DNA from: CAWGYQ01 sp963817395
GTDB taxonomy: Bacteria > Acidobacteriota > Vicinamibacteria > Vicinamibacterales > CAVPJW01
Length of the DNA stretch: 64,000 nt
Reading direction: 5' to 3'
Assembly (NCBI GenBank): GCA_963817395.1
Contig: CAWFOC010000006.1
Location: 417,343 to 481,342, forward strand
The notes under the pieces were generated by a model. The model saw nothing but the letters and a program-made list of their open reading frames with translations, made no database searches and was not told the DNA's origin. Both the position numbers and the translations under genes were made by a program. Of this stretch, positions 1-8,990 are shown in pieces. Position 1 is the first letter of the stretch, and every line of letters starts with the position of its first letter.

Positions 1-176
1 TCGAACAACAGTCGGCCTGACCACAGGAAGATCGTCTCATCCTTCACAGTGTGGTACTGCAGGCTCAGCGCATGGCCGGCATTCACGTGGATGACCTTAC
101 CGACATACCGGTCCGTCTTTGCCCAGTGCAGCTCGTAGCCCCAGGGCTTGTCGACCTTGGTCACGGCTTCGCTCAC
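1..176 (-). CDS. Cupin protein, mannose-6-phosphate isomerase type II-like (partial)
   Basis: Only the first 58 or so codons are inside the window; the gene runs off the left edge. Read from a GTG at 174-176, the N-terminus has KPWGYE, then GKVIHV and SLQYHTVKDETIFL. This is the layout of small metal-binding cupins of the type II phosphomannose isomerase C-terminal family, where the two His and the Glu bind a metal. The start codon overlaps the stop of ptsI (GTGA, 4 bp), so it is probably translationally coupled as the last visible gene of the PTS operon. A role in sugar-phosphate isomerisation is possible from the family but not shown. Confidence 0.7.
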   Translation of the reverse strand, partial: MSEAVTKVDKPWGYELHWAKTDRYVGKVIHVNAGHALSLQYHTVKDETIFLWSGRLLF

Positions 177-1964
177 GCCTCTCCTCCTCTCCGATCGCCT
201 GCGCCCACTCGTTCGACCGATCGGGCAGCGAGTTCCGTCGCCAGATAGCGCTCAATCTCGGCGGCGGTTGTCAGCTTGAGCGCGTTGAGAGCGATGCGCC
301 GCAGATCGCCAGCGCGCATTTCCGAGATGACTTGACGCGCCGCCGGGAGCGCAGCCGGCGTCATGCTGAATTCCGTGAGACCCAACCCCACGAGCAGCGG
401 CAGTACCGCCGGGTCCGACGCCATCTCGCCGCAAACGGCCACAGGGATTCGCTGCCGACTCGCCGCGCGTCGCACTTGCCGGATCAGCCTGAGGATCGCC
501 GGGTGCAGGGGCTCGTAGAGGTGTGAGACTCGCTCGTCGGTACGATCGACGGCCAGACAGCACTGAATGAGATCGTTCGTGCCGATGGTGAAGAAGTCGG
601 CCTCGCGCGCCAGCAGGTCCGCCGTGAGCGCCGCCGAGGGCACTTCGATCATGGCCCCCACAGGAATCGACAGAACCGTTTGGCCGCGCGCGCCGAGCTC
701 GGTGGCGGCCTCAGCCATCAGGCCCCTGGCCTCGCGCAGCTCTTCGATGCCAGACACGAACGGAAACACGATGCGAAGACTGCCGTGCCGGCCGGACCTC
801 AGGAGCGCCCGGAGCTGGGTCTTCATGAGCTCACGTCGACGCACGCTCAGTCGCACCCCTCGAAGTCCGAAACGGCTCCGACCGTGCTCGGGAAGAATGG
901 CCGGCCGGGTCAGGTCTTCAGGCGCGATCCCGTCGAGTTGATCCTCGTCAACGTCGAAGGTCCGGATCGTGACCGGGTGTGGCGCCATGCCCTCTATCAG
1001 GCGGCGGTACGTTTCGTCACTGCACATCCTCGGTCAGCGATTCGAGTGAGCTGCTGGCCAGCAGGAACTCCGTGCGATAGAGTCCGATGCCTTCAGCACC
1101 CTGCTCGCGCGCCGCGGTGAGGTCGTCGAGCATCTCCACGTTGGCCTCGAGCCGGACCCGTACGCCGTCGTGCGTCACGCTGGGCCCACGCGATGACACC
1201 CGCGGCGACTGCGAACGCCCGGCCGGCGAATAGCGGGCAACGGTCTCCAGCATCTCCGCCGTCGGGTCCAGGATCAGGACGCCGGCGTTGGCATCCACGA
1301 TCACGAGGGACCCGGGTGTCACGCGTGTGCTCGCGTCGTGCAGGCCGACAACTGCCGGTATGTTCAGCGATCGCGCGAGGATGGCCGTGTGCGACGTCCG
1401 GCTGCCGGCATCGGTGGCGAACGCGCGAATGCGGCTCCAGTCGAGCTGGGCGACGATCGACGGGGTCAACTCGTCAGCGACCAGGATGGACGGCGTCTCG
1501 AGCCCACGGAACAACGTGGGAGGGCCATTCGCGCGACGCAGGTTCATGCGCAACCGGCCGAGCACGTCGGCCACGTCGCCCTGACGCTCTCGAAGATAGG
1601 GATCGTGAACTTCCTCGAGCACCGACGAGAGGTCGTCGAAGACCTGCTGCAGCGCCCACTCCGCGTTGATGCGCCGTTCCCGGATGAAGCTCGACGCGCG
1701 TGCGAAGAACATGGGGTCGTCCAGCATTAGCAGCTGCGCGTCGAACAGCGATCCCATTTCGGCGCCGGCGGTGCCGGCCACGTGCGCCCGGATGCTCTCG
1801 AGCTGGGTCCGTGAACGGTCGCGCGCCTGCTCGAGTCGAATCAGTTCCTCGGGCACGAGGGCGCCCGGAAGGGCAAAGCGGACGAGTCGCGCGTCGAGCA
1901 CGAGCACGACTGCCGGGCCACTGGCGAGACCGGTCGACAGACCGATGCCGGTCAAGCCTTGCAC
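173..1964 (-). CDS. ptsI: PTS phosphoenolpyruvate-protein phosphotransferase (Enzyme I), frame broken once
   Basis: Enzyme I takes phosphate from PEP onto a His and passes it to HPr. The N-terminal half (1964 down to about 1017) carries the phospho-His loop SRTSHTAILARSLNIPAVVG. The C-terminal half (1027 down to 173) carries the PEP-barrel motifs IGTNDLIQCCLAVDRTDE and the catalytic-Cys motif VCGEMASDP. The halves are in different frames. Removing one T near 1018 gives a continuous EDVQDETYRRLIEG and a 596-aa protein, close to the usual 570-590 aa. A GTG at 1964 just inside the end of ptsH fits the GIGLSTGLASG start of the family better than the ATG at 2000. Either a sequencing error or a real lesion; I favour error because both halves are fully conserved. 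Confidence 0.88.
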
Positions 1965-2230
1965 GGCGCCTCTTCGAACCCCGTCTCGATCAGCTGGCAA
2001 AGCGCCTCGAGGGCGTCGGCCTCGTCCGAACCCTCAGTGGTGATCGTCAGCCGCGCGCCTCGCGGCGCAGCGAGCAGCAGAACGCCCATGATGCTCTTGC
2101 CGTCCATCACCCGCCCGTCTTTGCCCACCTTGACTTGCGACTCGAACGTCATCGCCGCCCGGACGAATCGTGCCGCCGCACGCGCATGCATGCCCAGCGG
2201 GTTGACGACGGTCACCTCGCGGCTTAGCAC
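1952..2230 (-). CDS. ptsH: Phosphocarrier protein HPr
   Basis: HPr is a 92-aa phosphocarrier between Enzyme I and EIIA. The active-site His15 sits in GMHARAAARF, and the regulatory Ser46 sits in DGKSIMGVLLLAA, which matches an HPr that is a substrate of HprK (gene present at 3592-4596). Start is GTG at 2228-2230, 10 bp after the EIIA stop. Its 3' end overlaps the chosen ptsI start by 13 bp. It lies within the EIIA-ptsH-ptsI group, so it most likely serves a regulatory relay and not sugar uptake. Confidence 0.95.
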   Translation of the reverse strand: MLSREVTVVNPLGMHARAAARFVRAAMTFESQVKVGKDGRVMDGKSIMGVLLLAAPRGARLTITTEGSDEADALEALCQLIETGFEEAPCKA

Positions 2231-2240
2231 AAGACTGCCA

Positions 2241-2651
2241 TCACGCCTTGGACTCTGATCGCATCAGATCCGACGCCACCCAGATGGCGTGACGTCCGTG
2301 CTCACGCATCTGCCTGGCGGCATCCAGCAGGTCCGAGGAACCCTTCAAGCTCGCGAGCTTGATGAGCATCGGCAGGTTGACGCCCGTAATCACCTCGACG
2401 CGATCTGGCTCGAGGAGCGTGATGCCGATGTTGGAAGGCGTGCCGCCGAACATGTCGGTCAAGATGAGCACGCCGGCCGGCCCGCGAACGCGCTCGACGG
2501 CTTGGGCGAGCTCCTCCCGTGCGCTGTTCACGTCGTCGTGCCATCCGATGGACACGGCCGCGAACTGCGGCAAATCGCCCACGATCATCTCGGCGGCGTT
2601 GAGAAGCTCCGTGGCGAGCTGCCCGTGGGTGACGACGACCACGCCAATCAT
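2241..2651 (-). CDS. PTS EIIA component, mannose/sorbose family
   Basis: A 136-aa single-domain EIIA-Man type protein. The N-terminus MIGVVVVTHG puts the phospho-accepting His at residue 9, and LTDMFGGTPSNIG is the family signature after the central strand. No EIIB, EIIC or EIID partner is encoded nearby. With HPr, Enzyme I, HprK and RapZ alongside, it is likely a regulatory EIIA, a role similar to but not homologous with PtsN of Proteobacteria at the equivalent rpoN locus. Its start overlaps the rapZ stop by 4 bp. Confidence 0.9.
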   Translation of the reverse strand: MIGVVVVTHGQLATELLNAAEMIVGDLPQFAAVSIGWHDDVNSAREELAQAVERVRGPAGVLILTDMFGGTPSNIGITLLEPDRVEVITGVNLPMLIKLASLKGSSDLLDAARQMREHGRHAIWVASDLMRSESKA

Positions 2652-3595
2652 GCCGCCGCTCCTTTCGCGCGCCGCGGCAGCCGCTCGCGCTCGGGTCCGG
2701 CGGGCTGCGACATATCCCGGTGGCGCACTCTGACCGCGACGCTCTCGCCGAGATCGTTCAGGCCGCGCTTGAGGGCCTCGGCAATCATCACCGAGCGATG
2801 GCGTCCGCCCGTGCAGCCGATGCCCAGCGTCAGGTAGCTCTTTCCTTCGGCCACATAGTTCGGCACGAGAAACCGGAGAAAGTCGAGCGTCTTGTCGAGC
2901 AGCTCACGGGTGAGACGATGACGGAGCATGTATTCCACGACGGCTCGATCCCGCCCGCTTCGCTCTTTCAGTCCTTTGACGAAGTAGGGATTCGGCAGGA
3001 AGCGCACGTCGAGCAGCAGGTCCGCATCGACGGGAATGCCGAACTTGTAGCCGAAGCTGACGATCGTGACGACGAGCCGGGCGCGTCGCCCGCGCGCCCG
3101 CGAAAAGCTCATGAAGGCTTCGCGCAGTTCGTGCACCGTCAGCTGAGACGTATCCACGATCTGGTCCGCCAGCTTGCGGATCGCGACCAGCCTCGCGCGC
3201 TCCTGCCGGATCCCTTCAGCCACGGGCCGATTCGGCGCGAGTGGATGTGGCCGCCGCGTTTCGCTGAAGCGCCGTACCAGGGCTTCGTTGCTGGCCTCCA
3301 GAAAGATCAGCGCGGCATCGAGATCACGCATCGCCCGCAGCTTGCGGAACACTTTCGGAAAGTCCGAAAGGAAGCTCCGCTCGCGCACGTCCACGACGAT
3401 GGCCACCTGCTGGATTCCTTCCCGCCTGGTGAGCTCGGCGAGCGTCGGGATCAGTGCAATCGGCAGATTGTCGACGCAGAAGTACCCGAGATCCTCGAGC
3501 GCGCGAATCGCCTGCGACTTCCCCGCGCCAGAAAGGCCGGTGAGGATCACGAATCGCGCAGGCACCGGCGCCGCCCCTCTGGCCGTGCGCGTCAT
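2648..3595 (-). CDS. rapZ: RNase adapter / nucleotide-binding protein RapZ
   Basis: A 315-aa member of the RapZ/YvcJ family, which binds nucleotides and, in enterobacteria, directs RNase E to the GlmZ small RNA. Walker A GLSGAGKS is at residues 20-27. LGYFCVDNLP follows, and the C-terminal domain ends with the family hallmark GIGCTGGRHRSV. It overlaps EIIA (4 bp) and hprK (4 bp), so it belongs to one transcription unit. What its RNA or metabolite target is here cannot be seen. Confidence 0.95.
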   Translation of the reverse strand: MTRTARGAAPVPARFVILTGLSGAGKSQAIRALEDLGYFCVDNLPIALIPTLAELTRREGIQQVAIVVDVRERSFLSDFPKVFRKLRAMRDLDAALIFLEASNEALVRRFSETRRPHPLAPNRPVAEGIRQERARLVAIRKLADQIVDTSQLTVHELREAFMSFSRARGRRARLVVTIVSFGYKFGIPVDADLLLDVRFLPNPYFVKGLKERSGRDRAVVEYMLRHRLTRELLDKTLDFLRFLVPNYVAEGKSYLTLGIGCTGGRHRSVMIAEALKRGLNDLGESVAVRVRHRDMSQPAGPERERLPRRAKGAAA

Positions 3596-4596
3596 TCGCT
3601 TCCGCTCCCCTCGCCTTCCCGTGGGTCGAGCCGATCGGCCATGGCACCTTCCTCCCGCAGCTGTGCGTCGAGACGCTCGGCGAGTCGTCTGGCGGCATGG
3701 TGTCCCCTTGCGCGCAGTAGCTGGTTGCGCGCAGCCACCTCGACGAGAATGGCCAGGTTACGCCCTGGTGCGACAGGCATGCGGATGAGCGGTACTTCCA
3801 GCCCGAGCAGCGCATAGGTCGCATCGTCGAGTCCCAGTCGGTCGTGCTCGTGGTTGGGATCCCATCGCTCGAGCTGTACCACCAGCTCCACATGTTTCGT
3901 CGCGCGCGTGGCCGCAATCCCAAAGAGATCCTGGATATTGATGACACCGAGGCCACGCACCTCCATGTGATGGCGAGTGAGCTCCGGGCATGAGCCGACC
4001 AGGACGGTCTCGCCCTGTCGATGCAGCTCGACGGTATCGTCGGCGACGAGGCGATGCCCGCGCACGACCAGGTCCAGAGCGCATTCGCTCTTTCCGATGC
4101 CGCTGTCGCCAACGATCAGCACGCCCAGCCCCAGAATGTCCATCAGCACGGCGTGGACCAGCTCGCGCTCCACGAGGTGTTCTTCGAGGCGCGCCGTCAT
4201 CTTGGCGATGGCGATGGGAGTCGCGGTGTTCGTGAGCATCAGCGGCACGGCTGCGCGATTGGCTTCGTCGATCAGTTCGGCCGACGCGTGACACCCGGCC
4301 GTGACCAGCACGCAGGGCAACTCGAACTCCAGCGTCTTCTGCAGTGTCTCCCGGCGCTCTGCGGCCGAAATGCTCTCGAGATACCGGATTTCGCTCAGCC
4401 CGAACACGAGCACCCGGCCCGGGCGGAGATATTCGTGGAATCCCGCCAGAGCCAGTCCGGTCTTCTGCGGATAGGGGCTCGTGATCAGCCGATCGAGTCC
4501 CTGTTGTCCTGCGAGGACGGTCAGCGACAGAGCGAGGTCATCAGCCCGATCGTCGAGCATCGCGCGCACCGAGATGCCTCTCGTCCTTCGATTCAC
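3592..4596 (-). CDS. hprK: HPr kinase/phosphorylase
   Basis: A 334-aa bifunctional enzyme that phosphorylates and dephosphorylates Ser46 of HPr. The N-terminal domain covers roughly residues 8-135. The kinase domain has Walker A GDSGIGKS at 163-170 followed by the HprK signature EVRGLGVINIQDLFG. The start is 32 bp downstream of the rpoN stop and the end overlaps rapZ by 4 bp. In Proteobacteria an hpf gene usually sits between rpoN and the PTS genes; none is present in this gap. The ptsH product keeps Ser46, so kinase and substrate are both encoded. Confidence 0.95.
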   Translation of the reverse strand: MNRRTRGISVRAMLDDRADDLALSLTVLAGQQGLDRLITSPYPQKTGLALAGFHEYLRPGRVLVFGLSEIRYLESISAAERRETLQKTLEFELPCVLVTAGCHASAELIDEANRAAVPLMLTNTATPIAIAKMTARLEEHLVERELVHAVLMDILGLGVLIVGDSGIGKSECALDLVVRGHRLVADDTVELHRQGETVLVGSCPELTRHHMEVRGLGVINIQDLFGIAATRATKHVELVVQLERWDPNHEHDRLGLDDATYALLGLEVPLIRMPVAPGRNLAILVEVAARNQLLRARGHHAARRLAERLDAQLREEGAMADRLDPREGEGSGSE

Positions 4597-4628
4597 GGGC
4601 TGGTCAAACGTTGGCGGGACGTCTCAAG

Positions 4629-6056
4629 CTAGTAGAGTACTTTGCGCTGATTCGACGTGGGAATCTTGAGCTCTTCTCGATACTTCGCGATGGTTCGGCG
4701 GGCGAGCAACAGCCCCTCGCGCTGCAGGATCCCCACAATCTTGGAATCGCTCAGGGGCTTGCGCGGATCCTCCTGCTCGATGATCTTCCGAATGCGCTGC
4801 TTGATGGTGACGGAGGACACGCTCTCGCCGTACGAGCTGTTGATCCCACTGTGGAAGAAGAACTTCATCTCGAACACCCCCTGCGGGGTGTGCATGTATT
4901 TGTTGGTGACGACACGGCTCACGGTGGATTCGTGCATGCCGATGTCGTTGGCAACGTCGCGAAGGACCAGTGGCCGCAGGTGCTCGATCCCGTGATCCAG
5001 AAAATCGCGCTGGAAGTTGATGATGCTGCTCGCAACCTTGTGAATCGTCTTCTGGCGCTGCTCGACCGATTTGATCAACCACAGCGCCGAGCGAAACTTG
5101 TCCTTCACATACGCGCGCGTCTCCGTGGTGTTCTCGGAATTCTTGTCCAGCAACCGGCGGTAGGTCGGGCTGATCCTGAGCTGCGGCAGACCTTCCTCGT
5201 TGAGCAGCGCGACATACTGATCTTCCATTTTGACGACGTAGACGTCGGGAATGACGTAATGCGACGGTTGCGGGTTGTAGCGGCTGCCCGGCTTGGGATC
5301 GAGATGGCGGATGATCTCGACGTATTCCTTGACCTCGTCGATCGACAAACCGAGCTTCTTGGCAATCTCCGGCACCTGGTGGTTCTGCAACAGCCGAAGA
5401 TGATCGATCACGATCTTCTCCGTGGGCGTCCCCTCGAGCCCGAGGTGCCGCAACTGGAGCGCCAGGGATTCCTGAAGGTCTCGTGCCGCGACCCCAATCG
5501 GATCGAAGCTCTGGACCAGGCGGAGCGCGCGCTCGACGTCGGCAATCGGCCATGGTCCCATCGCCGCGAGCTCATCGAACGAGGCCACGAGATACCCGTC
5601 GTCGTCGAGATTGCCAATGATGGCGCTGCCGATCTCCTTGAGCAGCTCGTCGTCGGTTTGCAGTGACAATTGCCAGAGGAGATGATCGGAGAGCGAGCTG
5701 GCGGTCGACAGCGTGTTTTCGATCGGCGGCAGCTCTTTGACTTCCTGGGGTGTGCGCGGCTGATAGCCGTCGTCGAGATAGTCGCCGAAGAAATACTCGA
5801 AGTCCTGATCGTCCCAGGTTTCGCTCTTCTGAGTGCTGGCCTCTGCGTCCGTCTTCTCGGGTTGGGTCGCCGGATCGGCCGGCAGCAACTCTTCGGTCGG
5901 CACTTCCTCGAGCAGTGGGTTCTCCACCATCTCCTGGTTGAGCAGATCGGCCAACTCGAGCGTCGACATCGGCAGCAGCTTGATCGCCTGCTGCAACGAC
6001 GGCGTCAGAATCAGCTTCTGAACCAGCTTCGTGTGGAGTTTCTGCTGGATCGCCAT
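4629..6056 (-). CDS. rpoN: RNA polymerase sigma-54 factor
   Basis: A 475-aa sigma-54. The activator-interacting N-terminal region has LILTPSLQQAIKLLPMS. An acidic linker follows at about 55-110, then the core-binding region and the DNA-binding domain. The RpoN box reads ARRTIAKYREELKIPTSNQR near the C-terminus, matching the canonical ARRTVAKYRE. It lies 10 bp downstream of lptB on the same strand, the classic lptB-rpoN arrangement. No obvious sigma-54 promoter was recognised in this window. Confidence 0.97.
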   Translation of the reverse strand: MAIQQKLHTKLVQKLILTPSLQQAIKLLPMSTLELADLLNQEMVENPLLEEVPTEELLPADPATQPEKTDAEASTQKSETWDDQDFEYFFGDYLDDGYQPRTPQEVKELPPIENTLSTASSLSDHLLWQLSLQTDDELLKEIGSAIIGNLDDDGYLVASFDELAAMGPWPIADVERALRLVQSFDPIGVAARDLQESLALQLRHLGLEGTPTEKIVIDHLRLLQNHQVPEIAKKLGLSIDEVKEYVEIIRHLDPKPGSRYNPQPSHYVIPDVYVVKMEDQYVALLNEEGLPQLRISPTYRRLLDKNSENTTETRAYVKDKFRSALWLIKSVEQRQKTIHKVASSIINFQRDFLDHGIEHLRPLVLRDVANDIGMHESTVSRVVTNKYMHTPQGVFEMKFFFHSGINSSYGESVSSVTIKQRIRKIIEQEDPRKPLSDSKIVGILQREGLLLARRTIAKYREELKIPTSNQRKVLY

Positions 6057-6066
6057 CGCTCGTATC

Positions 6067-6795
6067 TTAGTCCAAGCGGAAATCGGTGCCGAGATAAATC
6101 CGCCGCACCTCTTCGTCTGCGGCCAGAAAATCCGGCGTTCCGCTGCGGAAGATCACGCCGTCGGTCACAATATACGCCCGGTCGGTGATGCGTAACGTTT
6201 CACGGACGTTATGATCGGTGACCAGTACGCCGATTCCGCGCTCCCGCAGGTGAAAAATAATCTTCTGGATATCGGTCACCGCGATGGGATCGATCCCCGC
6301 AAACGGCTCGTCGAGCAGGATAAACCTGGGCGAAATGACGAGCGCCCGCGTGATTTCCACCCGCCGGCGTTCGCCACCTGACAAGGTGTGCGCCGGCGCG
6401 CTCGCGAGCGCCGTGAGTCCGAGCTCGGCGAGCAGCTCGCGGAGCCGCGCGCGGCGCGCGGGCCCGTCCAGATCGATCGTTTCGAGGATCGCGAGGATGT
6501 TCTGCTCGACCGTCAGCCCACGGAAGATCGAGGGCTCCTGCGGCAGGTATCCGATCCCTTTCCGCGCCCGCACATACATCGGGTCGTCGGTGAGATCCTG
6601 GCCATCGAGCTTGACCTGACCGGAATCGGGCGCCGTGAGCCCGACGGTCATGTAGAAGGTCGTCGTCTTGCCGGCGCCGTTGGGCCCCAGCAGGCCCACT
6701 ATCTCACCGGATCCCACTTCGAGGCTGATCCCCTTGACCACCGTCCGGCCGCCGTACGACTTGGTGAGATCGTGCGTCCGAAGCGTAGCCATCAC
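6067..6795 (-). CDS. lptB: LPS export ABC transporter ATP-binding protein LptB
   Basis: A 242-aa ABC ATPase that powers lipopolysaccharide extraction from the inner membrane with LptF and LptG, which are not in this window. Walker A is GPNGAGKTTT, the ABC signature is LSGGERRR, and Walker B is FILLDEPFAGID followed by the H-loop region LVTDHNVRE. It overlaps the 3' end of the upstream LptC/LptA gene by 4 bp and precedes rpoN by 10 bp. Confidence 0.96.
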   Translation of the reverse strand: MMATLRTHDLTKSYGGRTVVKGISLEVGSGEIVGLLGPNGAGKTTTFYMTVGLTAPDSGQVKLDGQDLTDDPMYVRARKGIGYLPQEPSIFRGLTVEQNILAILETIDLDGPARRARLRELLAELGLTALASAPAHTLSGGERRRVEITRALVISPRFILLDEPFAGIDPIAVTDIQKIIFHLRERGIGVLVTDHNVRETLRITDRAYIVTDGVIFRSGTPDFLAADEEVRRIYLGTDFRLD

Positions 6796-8912
6796 TTGGG
6801 CGGCGGCTGCGAACAGTTTCCGCCACTCAGCGTCTGCGTGCGGATCTCCTCGTTTCCGTCGACCAGAATCCTATCTGTCGATCTGAAGAAAGTCAAAGTC
6901 TTGCCGGTAGTTACGCGGCATTCTTCGACGACGCGTACGGGGACGCCCGTCATCAGATACCGCTCATCGGCAGTGAAATACGTGAGACGGCGTCCCGTGC
7001 CCGTCCTCGTCTCGAGTCGGACGACGACATCGTCGTAGGCTTCTACCTTTTCGAGCTCTTTGCTCGCCTCCTTCAGGTACAGCTCGATCTTCCTCCCGGT
7101 CAGATCGCCCTGTTCACCGTTGACGTGCGCGTTCGTCGTGTAGGTCGCGCGCCGGAGCGCATCCTCGTAGAGCATCTCGGCCGAACTGGCAATCGTGGGA
7201 ACCGTTTCGATCTCGTTCGTGTCCTCATTGACCTGCTCGACAGTCCATGACGAACGCACAGACCCGACCGCTGTCAGGTCCCCCTTGACGTCGTCGATCG
7301 TAATCGTGTCGCCGAGAATCGTCGTATCGCTCTGCCAGAGCCTCGCGTTGCCCGTGTACAGCGCGTGTCCCTTCGACTCGTCGTAGACAAGCGTGACCGA
7401 GGTCACATTCACGGGCTGCCCTGGTTCGAGCATGCCCGGCAGCCGGCTGGCACGCCCGCCTTTCGCTGTGCGGTCCTCCGAGTTCTTGAGGACGCTGCGT
7501 ACGTCGGTCACGGCATTCATCCGGCGAGTCTCGAGCACCATATCGATGGTATCGGCCTCGACCGTAATCTGGTCGTCGATGACGCGGGGACGAGGCTTGC
7601 CGGCGATGCTCGCGAGATGAATGGTGCCAGCGTTCACCTGATAGCGTGCGGTGTGCCCGGTACCGGTCAGCTCTCCCTCCTCGAATTTCACGCTCTCCGC
7701 AAACCGGGCGTCGTCGATTTCAGCCATGCCGGGCTTCATCGCCGCTTCGAGCACCTGGGCTCTGACGATCCGCTTGACGGGTGGACGGCCGGGCACGATC
7801 TCGACGAACTCGACGTTTCGCGAGAACTTGGCGGTCTTCAGGCCCTCGCCCGGATCGCCGAACGATTCGAGGACGGTCGAGCGGACCGTGCGCGAGGGGG
7901 CGCCCCGCGCAACGGCGAAGTCGGTCGCGACCCGGTCGCGCGCGTTCAATTCGACGACCGTGGTGCCATCCGGCCCAAAGTCGATTTCCATGGCGTCGCC
8001 GCCAACCCGCGTGCCGCGCGCGTCTGCCACACCCGCCATCTCGACCGCCGCGCCGCCTCCCAGGGTGACATGCTCGAGAAGTTGTCCGTCTTCCGCGTAC
8101 ACCAGATTGATGTCCTGCGCGCTCAGCTCACGAAACGCGCCGGCCGCTGGCTTGTCGGTCCGAATGCGCGCCTTCCCTCGCAACTCGATGGCCGTAATGC
8201 GGTCCGTATCCTCCGCAAGATACGCCGTGGCTTCCACGGCTTCCGCGGTCTGCGTATCCCGTAGGATCGTGACGCCGCCTTCGAACAGCATGTAGCGCTC
8301 GGCCCGGTTCAGAGCGCCGGTCGCCGAGCGAATCTCGAGCCCTCCACTCCCCGTCTCGTCCGGTTTGACACGCACGTGCGAGTCGGCCAGCAGACTTATC
8401 TCGTCGAGCGTCTTGTCGTAGGTCATGCCCGTGCCGGATCCCGAGAGACGCTCGCGCACGAACGTGACGGGTCCCGGCGCGCGAACGATGCCTTCGTTGT
8501 CGTTGTAGGTGGCCTTGTCGGCGTTGGCCGTCAAGCCGTCGTCCGAGACCATCTTGACGCGACCTTCGAGCACGACGCTTGACTGATCGTCCCCGACCTG
8601 CCCTTTCTGACTCGTCATGATGAAATCGCGTCCGCCGCGCTGGTTGACGCGGATGCGCACGCCTTCCAACCGGCTTTTTCCGCCGGCGTAGGTGAGCTGG
8701 CGCTGGAACTCGACGTTGAAGTTCTCAGCCGCGCCTTTGGTCTGGGTCAGCACGCCCTTGGTGCTTTCCACAACCGCCTCGGGGTCGGCGCGCTCGACCG
8801 TCACCGAACCGGAGGGGCGCTCTCCTCGGCGAATCGCCAGGACCACGGCCGCGGTCACGACCAGACCGAGCACGGCCATGGCCAGCCGCGCCCGACGCTG
8901 CCAGCGCGTCAT
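6792..8912 (-). CDS. LptC/LptA-type LPS export protein (large OstA-like fusion)
   Basis: A 706-aa protein with one N-terminal membrane anchor (about residues 10-27) followed by a long periplasmic region rich in short beta-strand repeats. There is an LptC-like stretch at about 55-200, then several OstA/LptA-like segments, for example TITIDDVKGDLTAVG and TYFTADERYLMTG near the C-terminus. LptC and LptA are normally separate proteins of about 190 aa each. Position directly upstream of lptB with a 4-bp overlap supports a role in the periplasmic LPS bridge. That one polypeptide replaces both LptC and LptA is my inference from length and order. Confidence 0.8.
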   Translation of the reverse strand: MTRWQRRARLAMAVLGLVVTAAVVLAIRRGERPSGSVTVERADPEAVVESTKGVLTQTKGAAENFNVEFQRQLTYAGGKSRLEGVRIRVNQRGGRDFIMTSQKGQVGDDQSSVVLEGRVKMVSDDGLTANADKATYNDNEGIVRAPGPVTFVRERLSGSGTGMTYDKTLDEISLLADSHVRVKPDETGSGGLEIRSATGALNRAERYMLFEGGVTILRDTQTAEAVEATAYLAEDTDRITAIELRGKARIRTDKPAAGAFRELSAQDINLVYAEDGQLLEHVTLGGGAAVEMAGVADARGTRVGGDAMEIDFGPDGTTVVELNARDRVATDFAVARGAPSRTVRSTVLESFGDPGEGLKTAKFSRNVEFVEIVPGRPPVKRIVRAQVLEAAMKPGMAEIDDARFAESVKFEEGELTGTGHTARYQVNAGTIHLASIAGKPRPRVIDDQITVEADTIDMVLETRRMNAVTDVRSVLKNSEDRTAKGGRASRLPGMLEPGQPVNVTSVTLVYDESKGHALYTGNARLWQSDTTILGDTITIDDVKGDLTAVGSVRSSWTVEQVNEDTNEIETVPTIASSAEMLYEDALRRATYTTNAHVNGEQGDLTGRKIELYLKEASKELEKVEAYDDVVVRLETRTGTGRRLTYFTADERYLMTGVPVRVVEECRVTTGKTLTFFRSTDRILVDGNEEIRTQTLSGGNCSQPPPK

Positions 8913-8990
8913 GGGTTCACCGCTTCGACAGGCCCGGCGCCATGGCGTCGGCCCACCGCGCGCGCGCCTCGGACGGCCGATTCCGCTCGG

